Origin: JAEUSF01 sp964484145
GTDB lineage: Bacteria; Patescibacteriota; Doudnabacteria; UBA920
DNA length: 24,326 nt
Direction: 5' to 3'
Assembly: GCA_964484145.1 (NCBI GenBank)
Contig: CAZAED010000020.1
Location: forward strand, 1 to 24,326
A program made the translations under genes and the position numbers. Positions within the stretch are counted from its first letter, which is position 1. Every line of letters begins with the position of its first letter. Shown piece after piece: positions 15,272 to 22,920 of the stretch. Under the pieces are notes generated by a model. The model searched no databases. It saw only the letters and a program-made list of their open reading frames with translations, and had not been told where the DNA came from.

Positions 15272-16747
15272 TTAATAGTCTCTACATTCCTCCTGGTTAC
15301 ACATATAGCCCGTTCTGCCCGCAGATGGAGCGTCGTAAATTGCCTTTAGAGTAAATGTGTCAAAGGTTTCGGAAACTTGGTATTCGTAATCTAAAGCGCT
15401 TTTGGGGTCTTTTGGTACACTGGTCATAAATTTTGGCACTAGCGCGGTTTTGTATTTTTCTTTGGAAGGAAAAACATACTCTTGGTTGCCGGCTATGTTA
15501 TCTGCTGAATAAACTAAAAGAGCTGAACGAAGACTGTCTAAGTCCGTTCGTCTTTGATCATCAAAGGCAGCAGATTCTAAATTTAATTTATCTATTTTAG
15601 CGTCTTTAGAAGTTTTCTTTATTATTTGGTTTAGTGTTTCGCTAAAGTAACTTAAGGTAAAGTCTGTTTTAGCCGAATTTGCTTCGTAGGAATATATGTA
15701 CTTGTCTAAATTTATTGGGTCATTTGGATTACTTGCGGTTTTTATGTACGGTTTAACAGAATCAAACATGGGCTTGAACTGGTTGCCGGGCGGGTAACTT
15801 TTATTGTCGTCAAAGTACTTAATTAAAGCAATGCCTACATTTTTTATGGTTAAGGATCTTTGTGCATCGCGGTCTTGTTTTGCTTCGGGGGTCATTTCTA
15901 TGCTTTTTGGTAAACCCGCTGGTGTTGTTGTGGTAGTGGTTTGCAGAGTTGTGCTTGCTGTTGATGTGGCGCCAGTTGGAGTAATATCAAATAAATATAC
16001 TTTACTTAAGCTTTCGGTCATACTGCCAAAAGTTGGCTGGTGCAAACCCGACTTTTTCATTTTATCGTGCAGGCTCTTAATTTCTTCAGCCGAATATTTT
16101 TTATCTGTTTTTGGGTCGTAAGCGTTTTTTGCATAATCTAAATCAGAATAATTTTTATTTACACCTGAGTGATCTTTAAGCGGGTCAATCCCAAAAATAT
16201 TAATTTCGTCCCCGTCAGCCAAACCATCCTTGTCAGAGTCGGCATTGTTTGGGTCTGTTTTAAATTGGTATTCTTGTTCATTGGTTAGGCCGTCCCTGTC
16301 TGGGTCGCTAGGCCAACCACAAATAGCCGTATCACAATCCGATTTTCCAAAATATTTAACAAGCCAGACGCCCTTTAATGAATTATCGTCCGCGCTGGGT
16401 TTTACAGGCTGTTTAACTAAGAAATCTTCGGATTTATAATCGGGAATAAAATATTTTGGAAACAAAAAATAGCCCACAGCTCCCAAAGCTGCTAAAACAA
16501 AAAATAATATTAAGTAAATTTTTATTTTGGACAAGAAACTTTTTTTTGTAGGCTGAGCAGCTTCTAGGTCATTGGTTACTTTTAAGGCTTCTTGGGGTTG
16601 TATAGTAGGGGGATTTTGAGTAGAACTTTTTATTGTAGGCATAACTAAAGAAGAGTTTTTTGCTTTAGGCATTACATTAAAAAATGTTAAATTTTCCGAT
16701 TCCTCAGCCTGTTCTTGTGTATCAGGTTGTTTATTTTGATCTTCCAT
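15272..16747 (-). CDS. Membrane-anchored surface protein with TSP3-type Ca repeats and two pseudopilin-like domains
   Basis: A 491-residue bitopic protein. A 73-residue polar, Gln/Pro-rich cytoplasmic region leads to one TM segment (about 74-96). Outside are two calcium-binding repeats of the thrombospondin type 3/EF-hand-like kind (DPDRDGLTNEQEY 148-160, ADSDKDGLADGDE 169-181), a Thr-rich linker (256-276), and two domains resembling the C-terminal globular part of type II secretion/type IV pilus major pseudopilins: about 291-370 (RDAQRSLTIKNVGIALIKYF) and 396-472 (DQRRTDLDSLRSALLVYS), each ending in a tyrosine-rich strand region. The pilin N-terminal cleavage site and hydrophobic helix are absent. 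CNQEEC near the end could form a disulfide. Role: probably cell-surface attachment or structure. It is 11 bases after the membrane protein gene at 16759. Confidence 0.7.
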   Translation of the reverse strand: MEDQNKQPDTQEQAEESENLTFFNVMPKAKNSSLVMPTIKSSTQNPPTIQPQEALKVTNDLEAAQPTKKSFLSKIKIYLILFFVLAALGAVGYFLFPKYFIPDYKSEDFLVKQPVKPSADDNSLKGVWLVKYFGKSDCDTAICGWPSDPDRDGLTNEQEYQFKTDPNNADSDKDGLADGDEINIFGIDPLKDHSGVNKNYSDLDYAKNAYDPKTDKKYSAEEIKSLHDKMKKSGLHQPTFGSMTESLSKVYLFDITPTGATSTASTTLQTTTTTTPAGLPKSIEMTPEAKQDRDAQRSLTIKNVGIALIKYFDDNKSYPPGNQFKPMFDSVKPYIKTASNPNDPINLDKYIYSYEANSAKTDFTLSYFSETLNQIIKKTSKDAKIDKLNLESAAFDDQRRTDLDSLRSALLVYSADNIAGNQEYVFPSKEKYKTALVPKFMTSVPKDPKSALDYEYQVSETFDTFTLKAIYDAPSAGRTGYMCNQEECRDY

Positions 16748-16758
16748 AGTTTAAAAAT

Positions 16759-17133
16759 TTAAATTTTTAAGTTTAAAAAAATTTCAAGAGCCACAAAAGG
16801 GAGAAAAAGACTAAGACTTACCCACCAAAATAGTAAACCGTGGCTCGCAAGCAGCAGACTACCTAAAAGAAAAATACTTAAAAAAATAGCTTGCCGTATA
16901 CTGTTAGATAAATTTGATGCGAACATTCCCCTAAGCAAAAATTTTCTTAAAATTACTCCTAGTAAACTAAATAGTCCGGTAAAAAATAAAAAAATGCTTG
17001 TATACAACAAAAAGAAAATAGCTAAACCCGAATTTTTTGGATCCGAGTAGACTAAGATACTAGTCAGTGAAAAACCTGACAAAATTGTTGCTAGTAAGAT
17101 TGATAAAATGTACTTTTTACTATCAAAAAACAT
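16759..17133 (-). CDS. Small four-TM membrane protein of unknown function
   Basis: A 124-residue, very hydrophobic protein with four TM segments (about 7-28, 37-61, 80-98 and 100-121) and a basic loop LRKFLLRGMFASNLSNSIRQ between the second and third. Similar short membrane proteins recur in Patescibacteria as hypotheticals, but I cannot name a function. A perfect TATAAT (17138-17143, minus) lies only 4 bases before the ATG, suggesting a leaderless or nearly leaderless message. It is followed at once by the surface protein gene. Confidence 0.65.
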   Translation of the reverse strand: MFFDSKKYILSILLATILSGFSLTSILVYSDPKNSGLAIFFLLYTSIFLFFTGLFSLLGVILRKFLLRGMFASNLSNSIRQAIFLSIFLLGSLLLASHGLLFWWVSLSLFLPFVALEIFLNLKI

Positions 17134-17185
17134 ATATATTATAACACACTTAAAGGGAAATAAAAAATTTCTAATTTTGTAATAA

Positions 17186-20176
17186 CTATTCTAGGTGCTC
17201 AAAATCACATTTATGTTCCTTGGTTTTTTTATGTTCTTCTTTAAACAGGTTATGCCTTATTGTTTCTGTTATCCTATTCATTAAAGAAGTTAATTCAATT
17301 TTTAGGTTGTTAATTTTTTCAGCTCCGGCCAGATCTTCTTCCAAAAATTGTTCTGTTTTTTCTCTTAAATACCAGTATTTTAGCCCACAAACCTTCTCTT
17401 TTAAATACTCCTCTGCCGCCCACTGATAAATATATAGTTGGTCAATATCTCTTTTTTCTGAGCGTTTGGGTGCTTTGCCGGTTTTATAGTCGTAAATTAA
17501 AAGCCCTTCAGGCGTTTCGTCAGCCCGGTCAATTCTTCCTACCAGCTTATAGTTGCCCAAAAATAGAAAAAAAGATTGTTCAATATACTTGGGCTTAGGT
17601 AAGTTTTGTAAACTTTGTTCATAAAACTTTTTTAGCATTTCTTTGCCTTGTTTAAAGAACAATTCTTTTTCTTTTTTGCTATCGTACCATTCGTCAACCC
17701 AATTTTTTTCGTAAAGTTTTTCTAAAACTTCAAATTCTGGAAGTTTGGGAGCCTTTTTGCTCTGACCAAACAAGTCCTGTTGGTTAAACTTGGTTTGCTC
17801 AATAAATAATTTTAAGTAGTCTTCAAAAACTTTGTGTACTGTGTTGCCAAAACTTAAATATTGACTCCCGCCAACCGGTAGTTTTAAGTAGTATTGGTAT
17901 TTATACTTTAAAGGGCAAGTTTCAAAGTCTTTTAACTGGGAGTAAGAGAATCTGTCGGGAATATTTGTAAGTACCTCTATTTTTTTTGAAGATGCGGGTT
18001 TGGTAAAAACAACTTTGCCTGTTGCTTTGCTAATTTTTTCACTTGGTATTAATCCAGCCTCAACTAGAAATTGTGAGGGTTTTTTTTGTTGCTTCCCGCC
18101 GTAGTCTTTAGCCCAGGTTAAGAACAAATTTCGTTTTGCCCTGGTTAAGGCCACATAAAAAAGCCTACGTTCTTCTTGAATATGAAAATCTCCTTCCGGT
18201 AAAATGTCTTTAATTAACGCATCCGGCATTTCTATTGGATCTTTTTTGCTTACACTCGGAAAGCGTTTGTCCACCATATTTATAATAAAGACATTTTCAA
18301 ACTCAAGACCCTTTGAGCCATGAATAGTCATTATTTTTAAGCTTTCAGGGCCTAGGTCTGGGTTAAAGTTTATTTTGCCTTCGTCTCCTGCCTCTTGTTC
18401 TAAATCCAGCTGCAGTAAAAAATTATGCAGGCTTTTGTCCGAATTTTCTGTTTCAAAAGTTTCAATTTTTTTATAAAATTGTTCTACCAACTCTCTATTT
18501 TCAACATTTTCTGCGGTGTCTTCTTTAATTTTGTCCGCCAGTTTGAGGTCTTTTATAATTTCAACCGCGCATTCTGCGGCGCTTTTTAATTGAGCTAAGC
18601 TGTGGTGTTTATTTAAATTTTCTAAAAGCAGGCCAATTTTCTTTGTTTCCTCGGCACTTAAAACTTTGGAAACCTGGGTTTGCTTTAAGGCTTCGTAAAG
18701 ACTTAAAGTTTTTTTTCGGCTTAGTTCTAAAATTGTGGCAATGTCATGTATATTAATTTGAAACAAATGCATATTTAAAACTCTATACAAGGAAAATGAG
18801 TCGTGTACGTTGTTTAAAAGCTTTATATAGGCAAGTAAATCTAGAATAATTGGTTTTCTGTAAAGCCCTGTGTTGGCGTAAAAAGTATGAGGGATTTGGT
18901 AAGTGGCTAAAATAGGTAATATTTCTTCAGCCGCTGAATTACTTCTTATTAAAATTGCAAAATCGTTCCAAGTGTTTTTGGAAGTTTTAAGCTCTAAAAC
19001 TTTTTTACAAACTTCATTTAATTCACTGCTTAAATCTTCTGCCTCTAAAACTTCAACCGTGCCTTTTCCTTGTGTATTGGCTTTTAGTTCTTTGTTAATT
19101 TGTAGTTTTATTTCCAGGCGGTCCGGATTATTTTGCTGAATAAATTTATACGACAAGTCTAGTATTTCTTTTGTGGAGCGGTAGTTTTCTATTAAAGTTA
19201 CCTCCTTTAGTTTAGGGAAGTCGTCTTTAAACTTTAAAATATTACTAACACTAGCGCCTCGGAATTTGTAAATGCTTTGGTCGTCGTCCCCCACTACCGC
19301 AATATTGCCTTTTTCTCCGGCAAGCATTTTAACCAGCTGATACTGGGCAAAGTTGGTGTCTTGGAATTCGTCTACCATAACAAATTTAAAACGATTTTGA
19401 TAGTATTTTAAAATATTGGGCCTTATTTTAAATAAGTCCAAAGTGTAGTTTATTAGGTCGCCAAAATCTAAGTAGTTATTGTCTAACAAAAGTTTTTGGT
19501 AGACATGATAGGCGTTGGCTACTTCTTGTAGGCGGGAGATCTCGGTTTCTTCTGGTACCATTCCGAGTGCGGCCGACGGATCCCTTTCAATATTTGTATT
19601 AAGGGATTCTTCACTTCGTTCTGAATGGTGATCTTTGATTTTATTTGTATGATCGCCTGCAAGCCTTAAACCCTCCGCGTGTTTCAAATAATCTTCAGGC
19701 GTTATGACTTCGTCTTTACACTTTGAAAAATGGGTAAGCAGCGCGGAAATAAATTTACCAGGGTTTCCAAGCGGTCTGTAGTAATTTAAATTAAATTTTT
19801 CAAAATTTTTATGAATTAGTATCCACTGCTTTGTACCGTCAAGCAGTTCAAAGTCATTAGGCAGGCCAATGTCCAGGGCGTGGTTTTTTAAAATTCGTTC
19901 GCAAAAACTGTGGAAAGTGGAAATCCAGGTGTCTACGTAGCCAATGGGTAAAAGCAAATCTACCCTTTCCTGCATCTCCCCGGCGGCTTTGTCCGTAAAA
20001 GTTAAAGCTAAAATTTCTTCGGGTTTAGCTAATTTTTGTTCAATTAAATGCGCAATTCGTCTGGTTATAACCGTAGTCTTCCCCGTACCCGCTCCAGCCA
20101 CTATTAAAAGCGGCCCGGTAGTATGTTTTACAGCCGCAAGTTGTTGTGCGTTTAGATTTTTAAAAAGGCTAAGCAT
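17186..20176 (-). CDS. UvrD/PcrA-like helicase fused to a RecB-family nuclease
   Basis: A 996-residue superfamily 1A DNA helicase with a C-terminal PD-(D/E)XK nuclease, probably acting on DNA ends in repair or defence. Helicase motifs: Walker A GAGTGKTT (28-35), Walker B DEFQDT (269-274), GDDDQSIYKFRG (296-307), NYRST (331-335), TIHGSKGLEFE (617-627) and EERRLFYVALTRAKR (668-682). After a linker come FSYSQLKDFETCP (743-755), SFGNTVHKVFE (775-785; H781), GRIDRAD with D883, and YDYKTGK with D896 and K898, the nuclease centre, then QLYIYQWA. The four-cysteine Fe-S cluster of AddB-like nucleases is not complete (C754 and C990 only). Residues 183-206 are encoded by a palindromic repeat. The start overlaps the upstream gene by 8 bases. 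It is the last gene of the rmuC operon. Confidence 0.9.
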   Translation of the reverse strand: MLSLFKNLNAQQLAAVKHTTGPLLIVAGAGTGKTTVITRRIAHLIEQKLAKPEEILALTFTDKAAGEMQERVDLLLPIGYVDTWISTFHSFCERILKNHALDIGLPNDFELLDGTKQWILIHKNFEKFNLNYYRPLGNPGKFISALLTHFSKCKDEVITPEDYLKHAEGLRLAGDHTNKIKDHHSERSEESLNTNIERDPSAALGMVPEETEISRLQEVANAYHVYQKLLLDNNYLDFGDLINYTLDLFKIRPNILKYYQNRFKFVMVDEFQDTNFAQYQLVKMLAGEKGNIAVVGDDDQSIYKFRGASVSNILKFKDDFPKLKEVTLIENYRSTKEILDLSYKFIQQNNPDRLEIKLQINKELKANTQGKGTVEVLEAEDLSSELNEVCKKVLELKTSKNTWNDFAILIRSNSAAEEILPILATYQIPHTFYANTGLYRKPIILDLLAYIKLLNNVHDSFSLYRVLNMHLFQINIHDIATILELSRKKTLSLYEALKQTQVSKVLSAEETKKIGLLLENLNKHHSLAQLKSAAECAVEIIKDLKLADKIKEDTAENVENRELVEQFYKKIETFETENSDKSLHNFLLQLDLEQEAGDEGKINFNPDLGPESLKIMTIHGSKGLEFENVFIINMVDKRFPSVSKKDPIEMPDALIKDILPEGDFHIQEERRLFYVALTRAKRNLFLTWAKDYGGKQQKKPSQFLVEAGLIPSEKISKATGKVVFTKPASSKKIEVLTNIPDRFSYSQLKDFETCPLKYKYQYYLKLPVGGSQYLSFGNTVHKVFEDYLKLFIEQTKFNQQDLFGQSKKAPKLPEFEVLEKLYEKNWVDEWYDSKKEKELFFKQGKEMLKKFYEQSLQNLPKPKYIEQSFFLFLGNYKLVGRIDRADETPEGLLIYDYKTGKAPKRSEKRDIDQLYIYQWAAEEYLKEKVCGLKYWYLREKTEQFLEEDLAGAEKINNLKIELTSLMNRITETIRHNLFKEEHKKTKEHKCDFEHLE
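19557..19629. repeat. Palindromic repeat inserted in frame in the helicase gene
   Basis: Outer arms ACCATTC (19557-19563)/GAATGGT (19623-19629) and inner arms ATCCCTT (19580-19586)/AAGGGAT (19601-19607) are both perfect, with a 14-base loop. On the coding strand it yields HHSERSEESL and RDPSAALGM, a peptide signature I know as the translation of a dispersed bacterial palindromic repeat. It sits in a poorly conserved part of the helicase 1B region. Confidence 0.85.
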
Positions 20177-20726
20177 TATTTATTACAATATAACTATTTC
20201 TATTGCCGGTCTGGCTTGTTTTGTTTATGTAACCTTTTTTCCAAAGATCTCTGAGCATATCATGCATGTACAACTGTATATGTCTGTTTGTTTCGTTTTC
20301 ATCCAGCAAGTGTCCGCCAATTAATTTACAGCGCCTTCTCGTATATTGCGAAAGGGCAGTATTGCCATTGAATTCGGTTTCTTTAAATTCTTCTGCTAAA
20401 AAATTAAATAAAGTGGTTTCTATAGGTGACAATTGTTTTTTTTCTACAGAAGAAAAATTTTTTTTATCAACAACCTTTTTTATAACATGCGATTGTTTTT
20501 CAGTTTTTAGTCCTATAAATTTGTAGGTTTCAGAAGTGCCATGGGGCTCAAAAATAGCTTTTTGTTCCAGTATGTTTTTCAAACCCTGATCCCACCTCAT
20601 ATCAAATAAAAGCTCCAACTCGTCACGAGTGTAGTTTTTATTAGCAACAAGCTGAGATAGGACCCCTTGCTTGATTTTTTGCCTTTCAGCGCCCGGAATA
20701 AATGATTTTTGATGCTCCGAACTCAT
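20169..20726 (-). CDS. Unknown 185-residue protein
   Basis: A soluble, mixed-charge protein with two helical regions, around residues 12-60 (ERQKIKQGVLSQLVANKN, TRDELELLFDMRW) and 100-165 (LSPIETTLFNFLAEEF, MHDMLRDLWKKGYI), each ending in a short strand-like tail (ETYKFIGL, NSYIVINN). That layout suggests two winged-helix-like modules, which I infer by eye only. The start overlaps the PIN gene stop by ATGA, and the end overlaps the helicase start by 8 bases, so it is translationally coupled to both. A role as DNA-binding partner of the helicase is a guess from position. Confidence 0.65.
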   Translation of the reverse strand: MSSEHQKSFIPGAERQKIKQGVLSQLVANKNYTRDELELLFDMRWDQGLKNILEQKAIFEPHGTSETYKFIGLKTEKQSHVIKKVVDKKNFSSVEKKQLSPIETTLFNFLAEEFKETEFNGNTALSQYTRRRCKLIGGHLLDENETNRHIQLYMHDMLRDLWKKGYINKTSQTGNRNSYIVINNA

Positions 20727-21166
20727 TTGGTTTTAATAAAGTTAGTCATTGCTTTCCACCAGTCCATGCCTTCGTCTTTGTATTTAACCCAAAATTCCGC
20801 GGGGCGGACAATGGAAATGTTTTGATAATTTTCCAAAGTTAATAAATCGTTATCGCTAGTTACCAAATACTCGGCTTCGGCTTCTACCGCGCTTTCTAAA
20901 ATTTTGTTGTCCTCTTCGTCGCGGACTACCCGAATTTGCCTTCGGTTTATTACCCAATTTATTTGACCAAACAAATTATTTAGTTCGTTTTGGTATTCGT
21001 CGTTTTCTATTAGCTGTCTTGCAATAAGCTTGTTTTCACGCAAAGTCTGCTTATTAGCATAAGCCTCAATTTCCCCGGCAATTACTGCATCTATAATTTT
21101 TTTCTCGTAACTGTACTCGTCTTTAAAACCGTTTATAAGTACGTTGGTATCTATTACAATTTTCAT
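20723..21166 (-). CDS. PIN-domain ribonuclease-like protein
   Basis: A 147-residue PIN-domain protein, the family of Mg-dependent ribonucleases that includes VapC toxins. The acidic site is complete by eye: D6 in VIDTNVLING, E44 in TLRENK, D86 in DEEDNKILESA, and D105/D107 in LVTSDNDLL. The layout fits the COG1569-like putative toxin group (EAEAEYLVTSDNDLL, then RPAEFW). The 84-residue protein encoded directly upstream overlaps it (TAATG) and sits where an antitoxin would, but has no recognisable antitoxin DNA-binding motif. A housekeeping RNase or a subunit of the surrounding nuclease operon is equally possible. Confidence 0.85.
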   Translation of the reverse strand: MKIVIDTNVLINGFKDEYSYEKKIIDAVIAGEIEAYANKQTLRENKLIARQLIENDEYQNELNNLFGQINWVINRRQIRVVRDEEDNKILESAVEAEAEYLVTSDNDLLTLENYQNISIVRPAEFWVKYKDEGMDWWKAMTNFIKTK

Positions 21167-21420
21167 TATAAAACGCTTTTCGGCCTTTTTAGTATTAAAA
21201 AAGAAAAAATTGGGCTAGATGGGTGTTCCAAACTTTTTAATCGTTTGAAATATCCTTTGTTTACGAGGTTAGTCATAAGTCCCAGTTTGACCTCTTGATC
21301 CCTACCAATGTTAACTATTGTCTGATCGGGGATTATTTTTAAGGAGTTAAAAAATTCAAACTCAGCGGGGGTTAAGCTTGTTTCATTTGAATTATTAAAC
21401 TGCTCAGGTGCTCTTGTCAT
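21166..21420 (-). CDS. Unknown 84-residue protein between NYN and PIN genes
   Basis: A small protein with a helical centre (LTPAEFEFFNSLKIIP, LGLMTNLVNKGYFKRL) that could form a short winged-helix-like fold, and a hydrophobic, basic end. Overlaps: ATGA with the NYN gene before it and TAATG with the PIN gene after it, so all three are probably translated together. It could be the antitoxin for the PIN protein, or a nucleic-acid-binding adaptor. Neither is shown by a motif. Confidence 0.6.
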   Translation of the reverse strand: MTRAPEQFNNSNETSLTPAEFEFFNSLKIIPDQTIVNIGRDQEVKLGLMTNLVNKGYFKRLKSLEHPSSPIFSFLILKRPKSVL

Positions 21421-21926
21421 TTGCGTATCGGCATTAAATATTGCTTAGGTTTTTCGTCTAGGTCAATAAAATAATCGGTTAATTCTTTTACTTTAGCCGA
21501 ACAGGACTTTCCAAATGCCAAAGTTTCGGTAAATTGGCCGGACATTTGTAAGTATTCGAGTAGCGGAACATAGTCGCCGTCTCCGGAACACAAAACTACT
21601 ACATCTAACTTGTTCATAAGTTTAACTATGTCCATAGCAATACCTACGTCCCAGTCGCCCTTTTGGTGCCCGCCCGCAAAGGTTTGCAGTTCTTTCCTTT
21701 TTACTTCAAAGCCTGCCTTTTCCAAAGCTTCAAAAAAGGTATTTTCTTCGGGCATGTTAGCTTCTACAACGTAAGCTATAGCGCGAATTAGTTTTCTGCC
21801 CGCCACTGCTGCTGCTAAAACTTCGTTAAATTTTACCCTAGCGCCGTAAATATTGCGTGCGGAATAATATAAATTCTGCACGTCTACGAACACGCCTACT
21901 CTTTGGTCTTGGTTTCTTATGGACAT
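21417..21926 (-). CDS. NYN-domain (LabA/DUF88-type) ribonuclease-like protein
   Basis: A 169-residue NYN domain, a PIN-like fold of metal-dependent ribonucleases. Visible site residues: D15 and N18 in FVDVQNLYYSA (13-23), D91/D93 with D99 in KGDWDVGIAMDI, and D116/D118 in CSGDGDYVPLLEYL (113-126). The KGDWDVGIAMDI and SGDGDY wording is that of the LabA/DUF88 family. The stop overlaps the next gene (ATGA), and the start is 3 bases after the 326-aa gene upstream. The presence of two PIN-like folds, NYN and PIN, in one operon is notable. Confidence 0.9.
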   Translation of the reverse strand: MSIRNQDQRVGVFVDVQNLYYSARNIYGARVKFNEVLAAAVAGRKLIRAIAYVVEANMPEENTFFEALEKAGFEVKRKELQTFAGGHQKGDWDVGIAMDIVKLMNKLDVVVLCSGDGDYVPLLEYLQMSGQFTETLAFGKSCSAKVKELTDYFIDLDEKPKQYLMPIRK

Positions 21927-21929
21927 AAG

Positions 21930-22910
21930 TTATATTAAACTATTAAGTTGATAACCTCTTTCGTCGTTTTTTTGGAGCGCCTGATTTAAATAATATTTAA
22001 AATACCTGTTAACATACTCATCGTTTTGGCTAGTAGGTAAAAATTCACTAGCTATATTGGGCGCGTTTTGAGGGTTGTTGAGGCTTTCAAGTGAGCTTAT
22101 GCTAGTTTCAATGTTATCGCCATATGGATGACTTATAATACTAGCACTCCTGTCCTCTAAGTTGATAATTGGTAATCGACCAGTTTTGTTAATAGGTTCA
22201 GGTCTATTTTCGTTGTAGCCAGTAAGGCTGTAGTCAACGAACGGAAGAACTTTAGGATTCAGATTTGCGAGTATGCCCCTGGCATAGAATAACACTTTCG
22301 ACTCCGGGCATATTAACGGGCTTTTTGTTTCAACGGGAAGCTTTTTGCCCATAGCTAGTCCAAAATAAGGAGAACTATTATTTTTAACATTGTAAACAAT
22401 AACCCACCTATTAATTGTTGACCGACCCGGGTCAAGGATACTGCCGTTTGATCTGGAGTCATAAAAAACAACCTGCATATCATTATAAATAGGACTTGCG
22501 ACCACTTGGGCTTCGTTACTAGAATTTTCGTTTAAGGGGTGGAGAAACTTATAACCTTCGTTTAATTCTAAAAAAGCCTTTATTTTGCTTATCATATCTA
22601 TATTTAACTCAGGTTTTTTATAAACCATTCCTAAACTTTTATATTCAAAGTTATCATGGTTTTCTATTGGTAAATTATTTTTGTCAACACCCTGAGGTTT
22701 GGTTTTTGTTATTGCAGCATAAATTACTCGTTCTGATGCTTCTTTAACTATTCTTTTATAAAAAGCTTCCCTCCTTTCTTTTTCAGCGCCTCCAAAAATT
22801 TGTCTAGCTTCTAAATTACCAGCTTGGCTCGCTAGTAGTCTTAGCGAAGCTAAAGCCTGTGTATTAGCTTTCGACTCTGGATTTTCGTAATGAGTTAGAA
22901 CTTCAGACAT
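21930..22910 (-). CDS. Unknown 326-residue protein in the rmuC operon
   Basis: I recognise no family. The ATG at 22910, 10 bases after the rmuC stop, is preferred over an in-frame TTG at 22928 that overlaps rmuC; with TTG it would be 332 residues. The N-terminal part (to about residue 75) is helical and charged. The middle (about 100-235) alternates strands and loops (QVVFYDSRSN, RWVIVYNV, PYFGLAMGKKLPVE, KVLFYARGIL), suggesting a compact beta-rich domain. The end is Asn/Ser-rich, then helical (YVNRYFKYYLNQALQKN). There is no TM segment or signal peptide. Its position between rmuC and the NYN gene suggests work with nucleic acids, but nothing in the sequence proves it. Confidence 0.65.
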   Translation of the reverse strand: MSEVLTHYENPESKANTQALASLRLLASQAGNLEARQIFGGAEKERREAFYKRIVKEASERVIYAAITKTKPQGVDKNNLPIENHDNFEYKSLGMVYKKPELNIDMISKIKAFLELNEGYKFLHPLNENSSNEAQVVASPIYNDMQVVFYDSRSNGSILDPGRSTINRWVIVYNVKNNSSPYFGLAMGKKLPVETKSPLICPESKVLFYARGILANLNPKVLPFVDYSLTGYNENRPEPINKTGRLPIINLEDRSASIISHPYGDNIETSISSLESLNNPQNAPNIASEFLPTSQNDEYVNRYFKYYLNQALQKNDERGYQLNSLI

Positions 22911-22920
22911 AACTTTAATT

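Noticed and set aside
16751..16770. 20-base perfect palindrome of A and T only
   Set aside because: It has no G or C, overlaps a stop codon, and is too weak for a terminator; expected by chance in such AT-rich sequence.
20723..21420. Calling the 84-aa/PIN pair a VapBC toxin-antitoxin system
   Set aside because: The order and overlap fit, but the 84-residue protein has no AbrB, RHH or HTH antitoxin motif I can point to, and the pair sits within a larger nuclease operon.
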